Part shown: one piece after another, positions 26,617 through 35,287 of the stretch | How positions within the stretch are numbered: position 1 is the first letter of the stretch | How the letters are laid out: the number at the start of each line of letters is the position of its first letter | NCBI RefSeq assembly: GCF_018403285.1 | Contig: NZ_BOSJ01000002.1 | Span: forward strand, 124,001-188,000 | Length of the DNA: 64,000 nucleotides | Origin: Paenibacillus sp. J45TS6 | Lineage (GTDB): Bacteria > Bacillota > Bacilli > Paenibacillales > Paenibacillaceae | Direction of reading: 5' to 3' | Notes under the pieces: model-generated | Told to the model about the DNA's origin: nothing | What the model saw: the letters and a program-made list of their open reading frames with translations, nothing else | Database searches by the model: none | Program-made: the position numbers and the translations under genes

Positions 26617-26670
26617 AAAGCCAAAGTGAAAAGGAAGCCTCCTGCTGACTTTTCATTCTTGGCTTTTCTT
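26617..26670 (+). terminator. Intrinsic terminator after the SMR pair
   Basis: AAAGCCAA-agt-GAAAAG pairs with CTTTTC-att-CTTGGCTTTT across a 15-nt loop, followed by CTTTAT. Lies 25 nt past the stop. Confidence 0.75.
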
Positions 26671-26723
26671 TATATTCCCCTTGTTATCCTCGTTATCTCC
26701 CCCTGCTTACCTATAGCGTGAAG

Positions 26724-26771
26724 TTGTATCGCCCCTTTAATTAAGCTATAATTTTCATGACTTCTTAGTCA
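26724..26771 (+). promoter_or_regulatory. Promoter and operator of the TetR-swrC unit
   Basis: TTGTAT (26724-26729), 17-nt spacer, TATAAT (26747-26752), then TGACT-TCTT-AGTCA (26758-26771), a dyad lying over the expected start site. A TetR repressor bound there would block initiation, so autoregulation is likely. Confidence 0.65.
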
Positions 26772-26810
26772 AAATGAGAACCGTGGAGTTCTAGAGAGGG
26801 GTGATCTTGG

Positions 26811-27728
26811 ATGATGAACTCAACCACGGATAAAAAGAAACATATTGTAGTCACTGCACTCGGATTATTTTCTACCAAAGGAACAGCGGCAACCTCCATG
26901 CAAGAAATCGCAGAAACCTGCGGCATCTCTAAAGGAAGTCTGTATCTTCACTTTAAATCTAAAGAAGAATTACAGCAGAGTGTGATTCATTATTGCATTC
27001 AGTCTATTTATGACAAAGTAGTGCTTGTGGAGAGTGAAAAGCACTTATCACCGAAAGAGATTTTCTGCAGGCAGATCGAAATTTTGCTCGAAAATTTTCT
27101 TGAACTCAAAGAATTTTTTCTCGCCCAATTTCAAGATGCCATCAGTCAAGGCAACAATGGTCTAACGCAGAAGAATTGCCCTGAAGTTATGTTCAAACTC
27201 ATCTTAAAAAAATTCAATCAGAAAATGATTGATGTGTATGGACCACAGATTCATCCTTATACTCTTGATTTGGCGCTTCAAGTACAAAGTTTGATGGGTT
27301 CCTACATAAAAATTGTGTTTTCAAAAATACTGCCTATATCCATTAAGCGAATGGCGGAATATCTCGTGGAAACGCTTGATGATCTAGCGGAAGCGAAACT
27401 GCGTCTAGGACGAGAACCGTTTATTCAACAGGAACTGTTGCTCCCTTGGATTGAAGAGGGAATACCACAAAGCCCTGCTAAAAAACACCCTTTGCTATTA
27501 CTGAAAGAAATGCGTCAGCGCATTGAAGAAAATGTGGAGTTGTCTGAGCTCGTTCGCTCCGAAGCGCTCGAGTCTATTCTTGTACTAGAACATGAGCTTA
27601 CTGAAATGAAGCCCCGCCGCGTGATCCTGACGGGTATGCTTAGTAATTTAAGTGTGGTGCCTGGTACGGAAGAACAAGTCATACAATTGGAGCATTTGTT
27701 TGATACGTATTTATCTTGGCGCAAATAA
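26811..27728 (+). CDS. TetR family regulator (YerO-like)
   Basis: A 305-residue protein, long for TetR, with HTH ALGLFSTKGTAATSMQEIAETCGISKGSLYLHFKSKEELQ at residues 16-55. It sits 61 nt upstream of the RND exporter and reads like B. subtilis YerO, the neighbour and regulator of swrC (yerP). The long C-terminal half (after about residue 200) has no recognisable domain. GGGGTGAT precedes tandem ATG codons at 26811/26814. Confidence 0.87.
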   Translation: MMNSTTDKKKHIVVTALGLFSTKGTAATSMQEIAETCGISKGSLYLHFKSKEELQQSVIHYCIQSIYDKVVLVESEKHLSPKEIFCRQIEILLENFLELKEFFLAQFQDAISQGNNGLTQKNCPEVMFKLILKKFNQKMIDVYGPQIHPYTLDLALQVQSLMGSYIKIVFSKILPISIKRMAEYLVETLDDLAEAKLRLGREPFIQQELLLPWIEEGIPQSPAKKHPLLLLKEMRQRIEENVELSELVRSEALESILVLEHELTEMKPRRVILTGMLSNLSVVPGTEEQVIQLEHLFDTYLSWRK

Positions 27729-27789
27729 ATAAGCGCTATTATATAAGATGAATATTTTTTGTGATTGAGAGAGGAGAAGAAACCTACGG

Positions 27790-30700
27790 ATGAAAGGGAT
27801 AATTAATTTCTCACTAAGAAACAAGCTAGCGATTTGGATTCTGACCATTATCTTGACCTTTGGCGGACTGTACAGCGGTTTGACCATGAAGCAAGAAACG
27901 ATTCCAGATATCAACATTCCGTTCCTAAACATCACTGCGGTATATCCAGGGGCAGCCCCGGAAGGTGTCGTTGAGGATGTAACCAAGCCTCTCGAAGAAA
28001 CCCTTCGAAATGTAGATGGCATTAAGAGTATTACGTCTACATCAATGGAGAATGTTTCTTCTGTCATGATTGAATTTGATTATGGCACAAATTTGGACAA
28101 TGCGACGGCTGCGGTACGCGAAGTGCTAAACGATGTTCCACTTCCCGATGATGCTCAGAAGCCTACCATCTCCAAGTTCAGCATGAACTCTTTCCCGGTA
28201 GCTTCCATAAGCTTATCTGGTAAAGATGGCGAATCTCTCGAAGACCTAACTCGTCTTGCCGAGAATGAGATCGCACCCGCCTTTGAAGATGTGGATGGTG
28301 TGGCATCCGTTCAAGTATCCGGTCAATACACTAGAGAAGTCTCCCTGAAATTCGACCAAAAGAAAATGGATGAACTTGGTTTAACAGAAGAAACCGTGCA
28401 AAATATTGTTCAAGCCTCTTCTTTGCGTGTTCCTCTAGGTCTGTTCACGATGGAAGATTCAGAGAAAGCTGTTGTTGTAGACGGCAATGTTATTAACGTA
28501 GATGATCTGAAGAACCTGGAGATCCCTGTCGTTCCTTCCGGTTCAGGTGAAGGCAATGCTGCGGGTAGTGCTGATGCGAGCAGCTCAGCTGGTGGAAACA
28601 CATCTGGTGCCGAGCAAGGAAACGGCTCTGCAACGATGCCAGATGCTGGCGCTGCTGCAGCACAAATGACAGGCATACCTACCGTTAAGCTTTCTGATAT
28701 TGCTTCTATTGAAGTCATCGGTAAAGCAGAGTCGATCTCCCGCACAAACGGTGCAGAATCGATCGGATTCTCCATTGTAAAAGCAAATGATGCCAACACC
28801 GTTGACGTTGTAAACGGAGTAAAAGAAGCTTCCGCTGAACTGGAAGAACTATACGATCATATTAATGTCGATATTCTTCTTGATCAGGGACAACCGATTG
28901 AAGACTCCGTCCATACGATGTTATCCAAAGCTTTATTTGGTGCCATCTTTGCGGTACTTATCATTCTACTCTTCTTGAGAGACTGGAGATCGACGATTAT
29001 TTCCGTTATTTCGATTCCCCTTTCTCTATTAATTGCCTTAACCGTACTCTATCTAATGGATATTACGCTTAACGTAATGACGCTCGGAGCAATGACGGTT
29101 GCGATTGGCCGGGTAGTCGATGACTCTATTGTTGTTATTGAAAATATTTATCGACGTCTCTCTCTACCAGGAGAGAAACTGAAAGGCAGAGAATTGATCG
29201 GTGCTGCTACTCGTGAGATGTTTGTACCGATTATGTCCTCAACCATTGTTACCATTGCGGTATTCCTTCCGCTTGCACTAGTTAGTGGTATGGTCGGTGA
29301 ACTCTTTATGCCGTTCGCACTTACGATGGTCTTTGCACTTCTCGCTTCCCTTGTTGTAGCGATCACGATTGTACCTGCCATGGCTCACTCCCTCTTTAGA
29401 GGCGGGCTGAAAAACAAAAAGAACCATGAACATAAACCAAGCCGACTGGCAGGCGGTTATACTCGAATTTTGAAATGGACACTGAATCATAAGCTCATCA
29501 CAGTAGGGGCAGCAGTAGTTCTGCTCGTGGGCAGCTTGTTCCTTACTCGCTTTATCGGCATTAGTTTCTTGCCAGAGCAGGGAACCAACTATACTCTGGT
29601 AACTTACAGTCCTGAACCAGGGGCAACACAAGAAACTGTGGAAGAGCGTACTCAAAGCGTTGAGAAGTTCATTCTTGATGCAAGCGGTGTTGAAAGTATG
29701 CAATACTCTGTTGGCGGCGGCAATCCGATGAGTATGGGTTCCTCCAACTCGGGTCTGTTCTATGTCATCTTTAAAGATGGTGTCAAAGTCAGTGAGGAAA
29801 GCGAAAAGATACTGACTGGACTTCAAGAACGTGTGCCTGAAGGTGAATGGGCAACACTGGATATGGCTGCTGGAGCTATGGGCGGCAGCACACTGACAGT
29901 CAGCGTCTTCGGTGACAATCTCGATCAAATTAAACCTGTTGCTGATGATATTCTAAAAGTGGTACAAGACGACACAGCAAACTTTGAAGATGCGGAATCT
30001 TCTCTAGCAGAAGGATATGAGCAATATACTCTCGTAGCTGATCAAGAAAAACTCAGCTCTCTCGGACTTACTGCTGGACAACTCGCGATGGCACTTAGCC
30101 CAGAAAGAGAACGTCCGGTACTAACCGAAGTCGAAGTGGACGGTAAGTCTTACAAAGTCTACATTGAAACAGACAGTAAAGAATATGGAAGCATTGAAGC
30201 GATTGAAAAAGAGACGATCACTTCTCCGCTTGGTATTGAGGTTCCGATTGGAGAGGTAGCAACCGTGGAAAAAGGAACAACTCCTGACTCCATCATGCGT
30301 ATTGACGGTGATATGGTTGTACAGGTAACGGCCAACATCCTCTCTTCTGATGTCGGTTCTGCTTCATCTTCCGTTGAAAAAGCAGTCGATGCTATGGATT
30401 TACCTGAAGGGGTTCATGTTGAATTTGGCGGGGTAACCGAACAAATTAACGAAACCTTCACTCAGCTCGGTCTTGCTATGCTGGCTGCGATCGCTATCGT
30501 GTACTTTGTACTTGTCGTAACGTTTGGCGGCGGACTTGCTCCATTTGCCATTCTGTTCTCCCTGCCATTTACGGTGATTGGTGCATTAATCGGTTTGCTT
30601 GTTACAGGGGAAACATTAAACGTATCCTCTTTGATGGGCGCGCTGATGCTGATCGGTATCGTTGTCACGAATGCGATCGTGCTCATTGACCGGGTTATTC

Positions 30701-30969
30701 ACAAGGAAAACGAAGGTATGTCTACAAGAGACGCCTTGCTTGAAGCAGGTTCAACTCGTCTTCGTCCAATTCTCATGACAGCCCTGGCTACCATTGGAGC
30801 TCTTCTCCCGCTTGTCTTTGGATGGGAGAACAGTGCCGGTATTATTTCCAAAGGTCTTGGCGTTACGGTAATTGGCGGACTCATCAGTTCTACGCTGCTC
30901 ACGCTCGTTATTGTACCGATCGTGTACGAATTCTTAATGAAATTTAAGAAAAAACGGATTGAAGATTAG
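27790..30969 (+). CDS. swrC: RND (AcrB/HAE1-type) exporter, SwrC-like
   Basis: A 1059-residue RND transporter: N-terminal TM1, two large extracytoplasmic loops, TM2-6 (from about residue 380) and TM8-12. MTVAIGRVVDDSIVVIENI in TM4 carries the paired aspartates for proton relay. An insert of low complexity (SGSGEGNAAGSADASSSAGGNTSGAEQGNGSATMP, about residues 250-290) lies in the first periplasmic-type loop. It resembles SwrC of B. subtilis, needed for self-resistance to surfactin and swarming, so lipopeptide or biocide export is inferred. No membrane-fusion partner is encoded next to it, as usual for Gram-positives. Strong terminator follows. Confidence 0.92.
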   Translation: MKGIINFSLRNKLAIWILTIILTFGGLYSGLTMKQETIPDINIPFLNITAVYPGAAPEGVVEDVTKPLEETLRNVDGIKSITSTSMENVSSVMIEFDYGTNLDNATAAVREVLNDVPLPDDAQKPTISKFSMNSFPVASISLSGKDGESLEDLTRLAENEIAPAFEDVDGVASVQVSGQYTREVSLKFDQKKMDELGLTEETVQNIVQASSLRVPLGLFTMEDSEKAVVVDGNVINVDDLKNLEIPVVPSGSGEGNAAGSADASSSAGGNTSGAEQGNGSATMPDAGAAAAQMTGIPTVKLSDIASIEVIGKAESISRTNGAESIGFSIVKANDANTVDVVNGVKEASAELEELYDHINVDILLDQGQPIEDSVHTMLSKALFGAIFAVLIILLFLRDWRSTIISVISIPLSLLIALTVLYLMDITLNVMTLGAMTVAIGRVVDDSIVVIENIYRRLSLPGEKLKGRELIGAATREMFVPIMSSTIVTIAVFLPLALVSGMVGELFMPFALTMVFALLASLVVAITIVPAMAHSLFRGGLKNKKNHEHKPSRLAGGYTRILKWTLNHKLITVGAAVVLLVGSLFLTRFIGISFLPEQGTNYTLVTYSPEPGATQETVEERTQSVEKFILDASGVESMQYSVGGGNPMSMGSSNSGLFYVIFKDGVKVSEESEKILTGLQERVPEGEWATLDMAAGAMGGSTLTVSVFGDNLDQIKPVADDILKVVQDDTANFEDAESSLAEGYEQYTLVADQEKLSSLGLTAGQLAMALSPERERPVLTEVEVDGKSYKVYIETDSKEYGSIEAIEKETITSPLGIEVPIGEVATVEKGTTPDSIMRIDGDMVVQVTANILSSDVGSASSSVEKAVDAMDLPEGVHVEFGGVTEQINETFTQLGLAMLAAIAIVYFVLVVTFGGGLAPFAILFSLPFTVIGALIGLLVTGETLNVSSLMGALMLIGIVVTNAIVLIDRVIHKENEGMSTRDALLEAGSTRLRPILMTALATIGALLPLVFGWENSAGIISKGLGVTVIGGLISSTLLTLVIVPIVYEFLMKFKKKRIED

Positions 30970-31020
30970 ATTAATTACCTTCCTTAAAGGGCCTTGTTAA
31001 TTAAATCGTTTGTAAAGTGT

Positions 31021-31058
31021 AAGAGCACTGAATACCCCGCGTATTCAGTGCTCTTTTT
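31021..31058 (+). terminator. Intrinsic terminator after swrC
   Basis: Perfect 15-bp stem AAGAGCACTGAATAC / GTATTCAGTGCTCTT with a 5-nt loop and a six-T tail. Confidence 0.95.
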
Positions 31059-31145
31059 TACGTTTAAGAAGAAGCATAGCGGAATCTTTTCAAGTCTTCC
31101 TGTATGATAAAAGAATCCATATCCATTAAGGAGTTGCCTACACTG

Positions 31146-32081
31146 ATGATTACCACCGTTACCTTAAATGCTGCACTAGACAAAGTGTACACCCTGCCGA
31201 ATTTTGAGCTCGATCAGGTGCACCGCCCTGAACATGCGATTACTATCCCAGGCGGCAAAGGCATTAATGCCGCCCGGGTACTGCGCCTACTAGGAACACC
31301 TGTAGGCGCTACGGGTATCGTTGCCGGACACACGGGCCGGCAAGTGCTGGATGGGCTGCGCAGCGAAGGCATCGCAGCCGACTTTGTAGAAGCCGCGCAT
31401 GGAGAAACGCGGCTGGCCATTACGGTGCTGGGGTCATCGCCCAGCACCCAGACTGAGCTCATCGAGGCGGGGCCGCCGGTCACCCGCGATGAGCTTGCGG
31501 CGCTGCGCCGCAAAGTAATGACCCAGGCGCGAAGCTCCGCCTGGGTCGTGTTCTCGGGCAGCCTGCCGCAAGGCTGCCCTGCTGGGCTGTACGCCGAGCT
31601 GATCGCTTTGGCGAAGGCGCAAGGTGCGCGCACCGCGCTCGATGCAAGCGGCGAGGCGCTCGCACAAGGGCTGCAAGGCGGGCCGGACCTGGTGAAGCCC
31701 AACGCAGAAGAGGCGGCCCGCTATGCCGGGGTTGCCGCGCTCACCCCGGATACGGCTAAGATGGCTGCTGCACAGCTAGTAAAAGCTGGTGCAAAGCTTG
31801 CCGTTATCTCTCTCGGCGCAGATGGTGCTGTAGCTGCGTCAGCAGATACCTTATTCCGCGTAGAGGTTCCTGCCGTCTCCATCGTAAGTCCGCTCGGCAG
31901 CGGAGATGCGATGGTAGCAGGCATGGTGGCAGCTGCTCTGAAACACCCAAATGACATTCAGGCGATTCTAAGGCAAGGTGCTGCATGCGGCACTTCAGCA
32001 GCGCTTCACCCTATGGCCGGTGTCCTATCAACGGAAGATGTAACTAAACTGGAGCAGCAAATATCTGTTCAGCAGGAATGA
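31146..32081 (+). CDS. PfkB family hexose kinase (1-phosphofructokinase/tagatose-6-phosphate kinase type)
   Basis: A 311-residue ribokinase-fold kinase: ITTVTLNAALDKVYTLPNF start, PGGKGINAARVLRLLG (substrate motif) near 38-53, VVFSGSLPQGCP, LVKPNAEEA, and the C-terminal SPLGSGDAMVAG with catalytic Asp. These are marks of the FruK/LacC subgroup, which phosphorylates fructose-1-P or tagatose-6-P at C6/C1. No PTS or sugar gene adjoins it, so the substrate is open. Start ATG 31146 fits the family; AAGGAG lies 12 nt upstream, rather far. The central part (about 31250-31740) is strikingly GC-rich with a sharp return to host composition at both ends. Confidence 0.88.
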   Translation: MITTVTLNAALDKVYTLPNFELDQVHRPEHAITIPGGKGINAARVLRLLGTPVGATGIVAGHTGRQVLDGLRSEGIAADFVEAAHGETRLAITVLGSSPSTQTELIEAGPPVTRDELAALRRKVMTQARSSAWVVFSGSLPQGCPAGLYAELIALAKAQGARTALDASGEALAQGLQGGPDLVKPNAEEAARYAGVAALTPDTAKMAAAQLVKAGAKLAVISLGADGAVAASADTLFRVEVPAVSIVSPLGSGDAMVAGMVAAALKHPNDIQAILRQGAACGTSAALHPMAGVLSTEDVTKLEQQISVQQE

Positions 32082-32179
32082 ACATGTAAACCTGATTCCG
32101 TAACCTTTATTCCTATCCGTAACCTTTCTACCTTTGTTTCGTTTATTAAAATGTAACGACGTCAATACACGAAAGGGTA

Positions 32180-33280
32180 GTGATTTCATTGATTAATCGA
32201 AAAAGGCGTTCTCGGGCGCTGACTATATCACTTGCCGCCATTATGGTGTTTCCCATCGCAGCCAATATATCCACAGACAACGCTTCAGCAGCTGTTAAAA
32301 AATATCCGGTTATCTCTCAACCCTTTAAGATCAAAGGGGAAAGCTCCCGCATTGGCACGATCAACAAGAATGGTTCAACGTACATTGCACTACGGAGTCT
32401 AAACACCTCGTTAGGATTAAAAACGAAGTACGTTCCTTCTACCCAGCTCGTTCAAGTGACGGGAAGAGAACGAACGATGGATATTAGTCTCCAAAATAGT
32501 TCTTACGTTCTGAATGGCCAGCCCGTTTTAGGCCCCGAGGTTATCCTGCAAGGTGGCACGACGTATCTTCCGCTTCGTTTCTTGTCAGAGAGCTTCGGTT
32601 ACGAGGTGACATACGAAAATAAATCAAAGACCATCGGACTCAAAGCCATATCGGAAAACACGCTCTCCGTTACTGCGGAAACGATCGGAGCAGATGGTGA
32701 AGAGAAATCTCTGCTTGTGTTCTACCCCGTTCTGTCTGGGTTTAAAAATGCCGAGGTACAGCAAAAAATCAACAAGTTCTTGAAACAAGAAGCGGATCGG
32801 TTCGTTTCAGCTGGATCAAAACAAATGGACCCCGTCGTCAAAGAAAATAACTCCCTGTTGGCTAAAGATCCGAATGCTTCGATCCGGCGTCCGAGCTTCG
32901 ACGGACGATTTACCGTCACATATAACGAAAAGGGACTGCTAAGCATCTATGCTGATTACTCCGTCTACTTAGGAGGGGCGCACAGTGATACCGTTCGCGA
33001 AGCATATACCTTCGACCTATCGACAGGCGATCTGCTCACATTGAAAGAAGCCTCAGGCGGCGGGTCGGATTATGTTGCGATCATCAATCAGCAAATAAAG
33101 AAACAAATTGCTGATCGTAAACTGCCTCTGATTGCTCCGTTCAAGACGATTGAACCAGATCGTGATTTTTTCCTAAGCCGTGATGGGATCGTTATCTACT
33201 TCACGCAATACGAGTACACTTCCTTTGCGGAAGGTATGCCTAAGTTTGTTATTCCCTATTCTGCCTTTACAAAACGCTGA
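32180..33280 (+). CDS. Secreted protein with copper-amine-oxidase-N domain and DUF3298/RsiV-like domain
   Basis: A 366-residue exported protein. A basic n-region and hydrophobic core (ALTISLAAIMVFPIAANIS) end in a likely signal cleavage near ASA-AV (about residue 38). Residues 55-150 have the stalk repeat pattern IALRSLNTSLGLKTKY...YLPLRFLSESFGYEVTYENKSKTIGL of the copper amine oxidase N-terminal domain, common in Paenibacillus wall proteins. The C-terminal part (YLGGAHSDTVREAYTFDLSTGDLLTLKE, FFLSRDGIVIYFTQYEYTSFAEGMPKFVIPY) is DUF3298/RsiV-like. Likely wall-associated, possibly ligand sensing. The start is GTG 32180 (AAGGG only 2 nt before) or TTG 32189 (11 nt). Confidence 0.82.
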   Translation: MISLINRKRRSRALTISLAAIMVFPIAANISTDNASAAVKKYPVISQPFKIKGESSRIGTINKNGSTYIALRSLNTSLGLKTKYVPSTQLVQVTGRERTMDISLQNSSYVLNGQPVLGPEVILQGGTTYLPLRFLSESFGYEVTYENKSKTIGLKAISENTLSVTAETIGADGEEKSLLVFYPVLSGFKNAEVQQKINKFLKQEADRFVSAGSKQMDPVVKENNSLLAKDPNASIRRPSFDGRFTVTYNEKGLLSIYADYSVYLGGAHSDTVREAYTFDLSTGDLLTLKEASGGGSDYVAIINQQIKKQIADRKLPLIAPFKTIEPDRDFFLSRDGIVIYFTQYEYTSFAEGMPKFVIPYSAFTKR

Positions 33281-33354
33281 GGGATTAGATTAAGAACCTT
33301 GATCTACCCGTAGTTTTCAAAACAGCAGCATTCAAATTCCTATACTTTCTAACA

Positions 33355-33388
33355 CAAACAAAAGGCCTCCAGGGGCCTTTTGTTTGCG
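33355..33388 (+). terminator. Intrinsic terminator after the copper-amine-oxidase-N gene
   Basis: CAAACAAAAGGCC / GGCCTTTTGTTTG perfect stem with a 6-nt loop, 75 nt past the stop. Confidence 0.85.
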
Positions 33389-33426
33389 TATGAAGTGTGG
33401 ACTAGCTTGCTTTCACTTAACCTAAA

Positions 33427-33469
33427 GTCTAAAATAAACAAGAAACTATATGCATGCGCATGAAAGTAT
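33427..33469 (+). repeat. Duplicated promoter-region block, copy 1
   Basis: A 43-nt block ending about 70 nt before the first aldo/keto reductase gene matches the block at 36798-36840 at 40 of 43 positions (GTCTAAAATAAAC...GCATGAAAGTAT). It was evidently copied with the gene and may hold the promoter. Confidence 0.8.
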
Positions 33470-33540
33470 TAAGACACTTTGTGTTACTTGCTCCATATAG
33501 GTGTAATAATAGTAAGAATCTATTAACGGAGGGATTATCT

Positions 33541-34374
33541 ATGACCATTACTCACTTACAAGATACAGTAACCCTTAACAACGGTGTGAAAATGCCTCAG
33601 CTCGGTCTTGGGGTATGGAAAGCGAAAGACGGAGAAGAAACTTACGCTGCCGTTAAACATGCCATTCAGCACGGATATCGTGCAATTGATACAGCTGCTG
33701 CATACAAGAATGAAGAAAGTGTCGGAAAAGCAATTAAAGATTCCGGAGTACCTCGCGAGGAACTTTTCATTACAACCAAAGTATGGAACGCAGACCATGG
33801 TTATGATGCTACCATTCGTGCTTTTGAAACCAGTTTAGAAAAGCTCGGTCTTGAATATCTCGATTTATATTTGATCCACTGGCCGGTAAAAGATAAATAT
33901 AAAGATACGTGGAAAGCGCTCGAACGCCTATACAGCGATGGTAAAGTCCGGGCGATCGGCGTATGTAATTTCAATATTCATCATCTGGAAGATCTGCTGG
34001 CCGAAGCCAAAACGGTTCCTGCTGTTAATCAGTCCGAATTCCATCCATATCTTACACAAGAATCACTCCGCGAATTCTGCAAATCCAAAGGAATTCATTT
34101 CGAAGGCTGGTCACCACTTGGTAATGGTAAACTATTAGACAATGCTTCGATTCAGGAGATTGCAAAAAAATATAACAAAACAGCAGCTCAAGTTATCCTT
34201 CGCTGGCATCTGCAGAACGATGCGATTACAATTCCTAAATCTGTTACACCAAGCCGTATCGAAGAAAATGCAGCGATTTTTGACTTCGAATTGAATGCAG
34301 AAGACATGAATACAATTAACAGCCTGAACAAAGATGAGCGTACAGGCCCAGACCCAGATAACTTTAATTTCTAA
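33541..34374 (+). CDS. Aldo/keto reductase, copy 1
   Basis: A 277-residue NADPH-dependent TIM-barrel reductase (AKR5 type, YvgN/YtbE-like). Catalytic tetrad visible: Asp-Tyr in [13 protein letters not shown], Lys in FITTKVW, His in YLIHWPV. NADP-binding [13 protein letters not shown] near the C-terminus. Reduces small aldehydes and ketones such as methylglyoxal in relatives. CGGAGGG lies 7 nt before the ATG at 33541; the longer frame from 33454 is an upstream run-on. A close paralogue at 36917 shares the upstream block. Confidence 0.93.
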   Translation: MTITHLQDTVTLNNGVKMPQLGLGVWKAKDGEETYAAVKHAIQHGYRAIDTAAAYKNEESVGKAIKDSGVPREELFITTKVWNADHGYDATIRAFETSLEKLGLEYLDLYLIHWPVKDKYKDTWKALERLYSDGKVRAIGVCNFNIHHLEDLLAEAKTVPAVNQSEFHPYLTQESLREFCKSKGIHFEGWSPLGNGKLLDNASIQEIAKKYNKTAAQVILRWHLQNDAITIPKSVTPSRIEENAAIFDFELNAEDMNTINSLNKDERTGPDPDNFNF

Positions 34375-34466
34375 GTAACTGCATCTATTCATTAGATTCC
34401 ATTTTTAGGACTGCAATAAAATAGAGAATCTAACATAGAAAATGCACTTCGATGGTTAGAATAATT

Positions 34467-34520
34467 AAAAGAAGCTTTCCTCATGCAAATGTTATATTTG
34501 CTAGAGAAAGCTTCTTTTTT
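34467..34520. terminator. Bidirectional terminator between aldo/keto reductase 1 and lysE-like gene
   Basis: AAAAGAAGCTTTC (34467-34479) / GAAAGCTTCTTTT (34506-34518): perfect 13-bp arms with A and T tracts on either side, so it can act on both convergent transcripts. Confidence 0.85.
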
Positions 34521-34521
34521 A

Positions 34522-35136
34522 CTACAAACTTTGTACAAAGGAATACATCATATATACCGCCAGCCCAGCCATCATAAGGGAAGAACCTTTGCCAAGCCAC
34601 TTGGTGACATTCCCCGTCTGGTCCCATCTCCCCATGCTTCTTCCTGCCGCAGCAAGCAAAACAAACCACACCCATGATACAAGAATAGTGACTAATGTAT
34701 AAGCGATAAGCTCTTTACTCTCATACTGCAAAGAGTTCGTTCCGATGACTCCTACAATATCCAAAATGGCATGCGGATTAAGCACTGACACAGATAGAGC
34801 AAAAAGAATCTGCTGACGACTTGTCAGTGGCTGCTGCTTTCCTTTTGCCCCATCCCCCGTTTGCCAAAGTGTCCAGGCCATATATAACAGAAAAATACAA
34901 CCTGCCGCATATATCCCTTGGGTTACCACACTTTTGTCCGACAGAAAGAGAGACAGCCCTCCAACAGCAAGTACAATGAGAACCGTATCACATAGAGCTG
35001 CCATAATCACCGCTGGCAAAGACCCTGTCCAGTGTTTGTGAGTCGCTCCCTGATTAAATATAAATACATTTTGTGCCCCGAGCGGCAAAATAAGACCTGT
35101 TGCCAAAATTAGTGCATGAATAATTGCTCCGTGCAT
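34522..35136 (-). CDS. LysE/RhtB-type amino-acid exporter
   Basis: A 204-residue protein of about six TM segments starting MHGAIIHALILATGLILPLGAQNVFIFNQGA, the LysE signature (PLGAQN). Later SVLNPHAILDIVGVIGTNS is the second family motif. Exports basic or other amino acids. The frame is open to 35328, but residues before 35136 are not LysE-like and the start with AGG 7 nt upstream at 35136 matches the family. Divergent from a MocR regulator with a long dyad between them, so that protein probably controls it. Confidence 0.9.
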   Translation of the reverse strand: MHGAIIHALILATGLILPLGAQNVFIFNQGATHKHWTGSLPAVIMAALCDTVLIVLAVGGLSLFLSDKSVVTQGIYAAGCIFLLYMAWTLWQTGDGAKGKQQPLTSRQQILFALSVSVLNPHAILDIVGVIGTNSLQYESKELIAYTLVTILVSWVWFVLLAAAGRSMGRWDQTGNVTKWLGKGSSLMMAGLAVYMMYSFVQSL

Positions 35137-35221
35137 TTCACGACCTATCCTCTCTACTCCCAGAATGTAATGAACTTCTTCCTTACTCCATCCTATCTGA
35201 TATAGAACAACCAGTACCCAG

Positions 35222-35253
35222 CCATTTGGTTGTATAGCATACCAACCAAATGG
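35222..35253. promoter_or_regulatory. Large dyad between lysE-like and mocR-like genes
   Basis: CCATTTGGTTGTAT (35222-35235), AGC, ATACCAACCAAATGG (35239-35253): inverted arms of 14 and 15 bp differing by one inserted base. A further TGGTAT at 35251-35256 gives ATACCA-type half-sites like those bound by MocR/GabR proteins. Probably the operator of the divergent pair. Confidence 0.75.
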
Positions 35254-35287
35254 TATATTACAGTCCATATCACCCTTATGGAAGGAT

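Noticed and set aside
26593-26810. Additional small gene between the SMR pair and the second TetR gene
   Set aside because: The interval is fully explained by a terminator, a promoter and an operator dyad.
29278-29928. 216-residue minus-strand ORF inside swrC
   Set aside because: Antisense to conserved RND transmembrane regions; cysteine- and histidine-rich composition typical of shadow frames.
31214-31702. 162-residue minus-strand ORF inside the PfkB gene
   Set aside because: Long only because the GC-rich patch lacks stop codons; the plus-strand kinase motifs are continuous.
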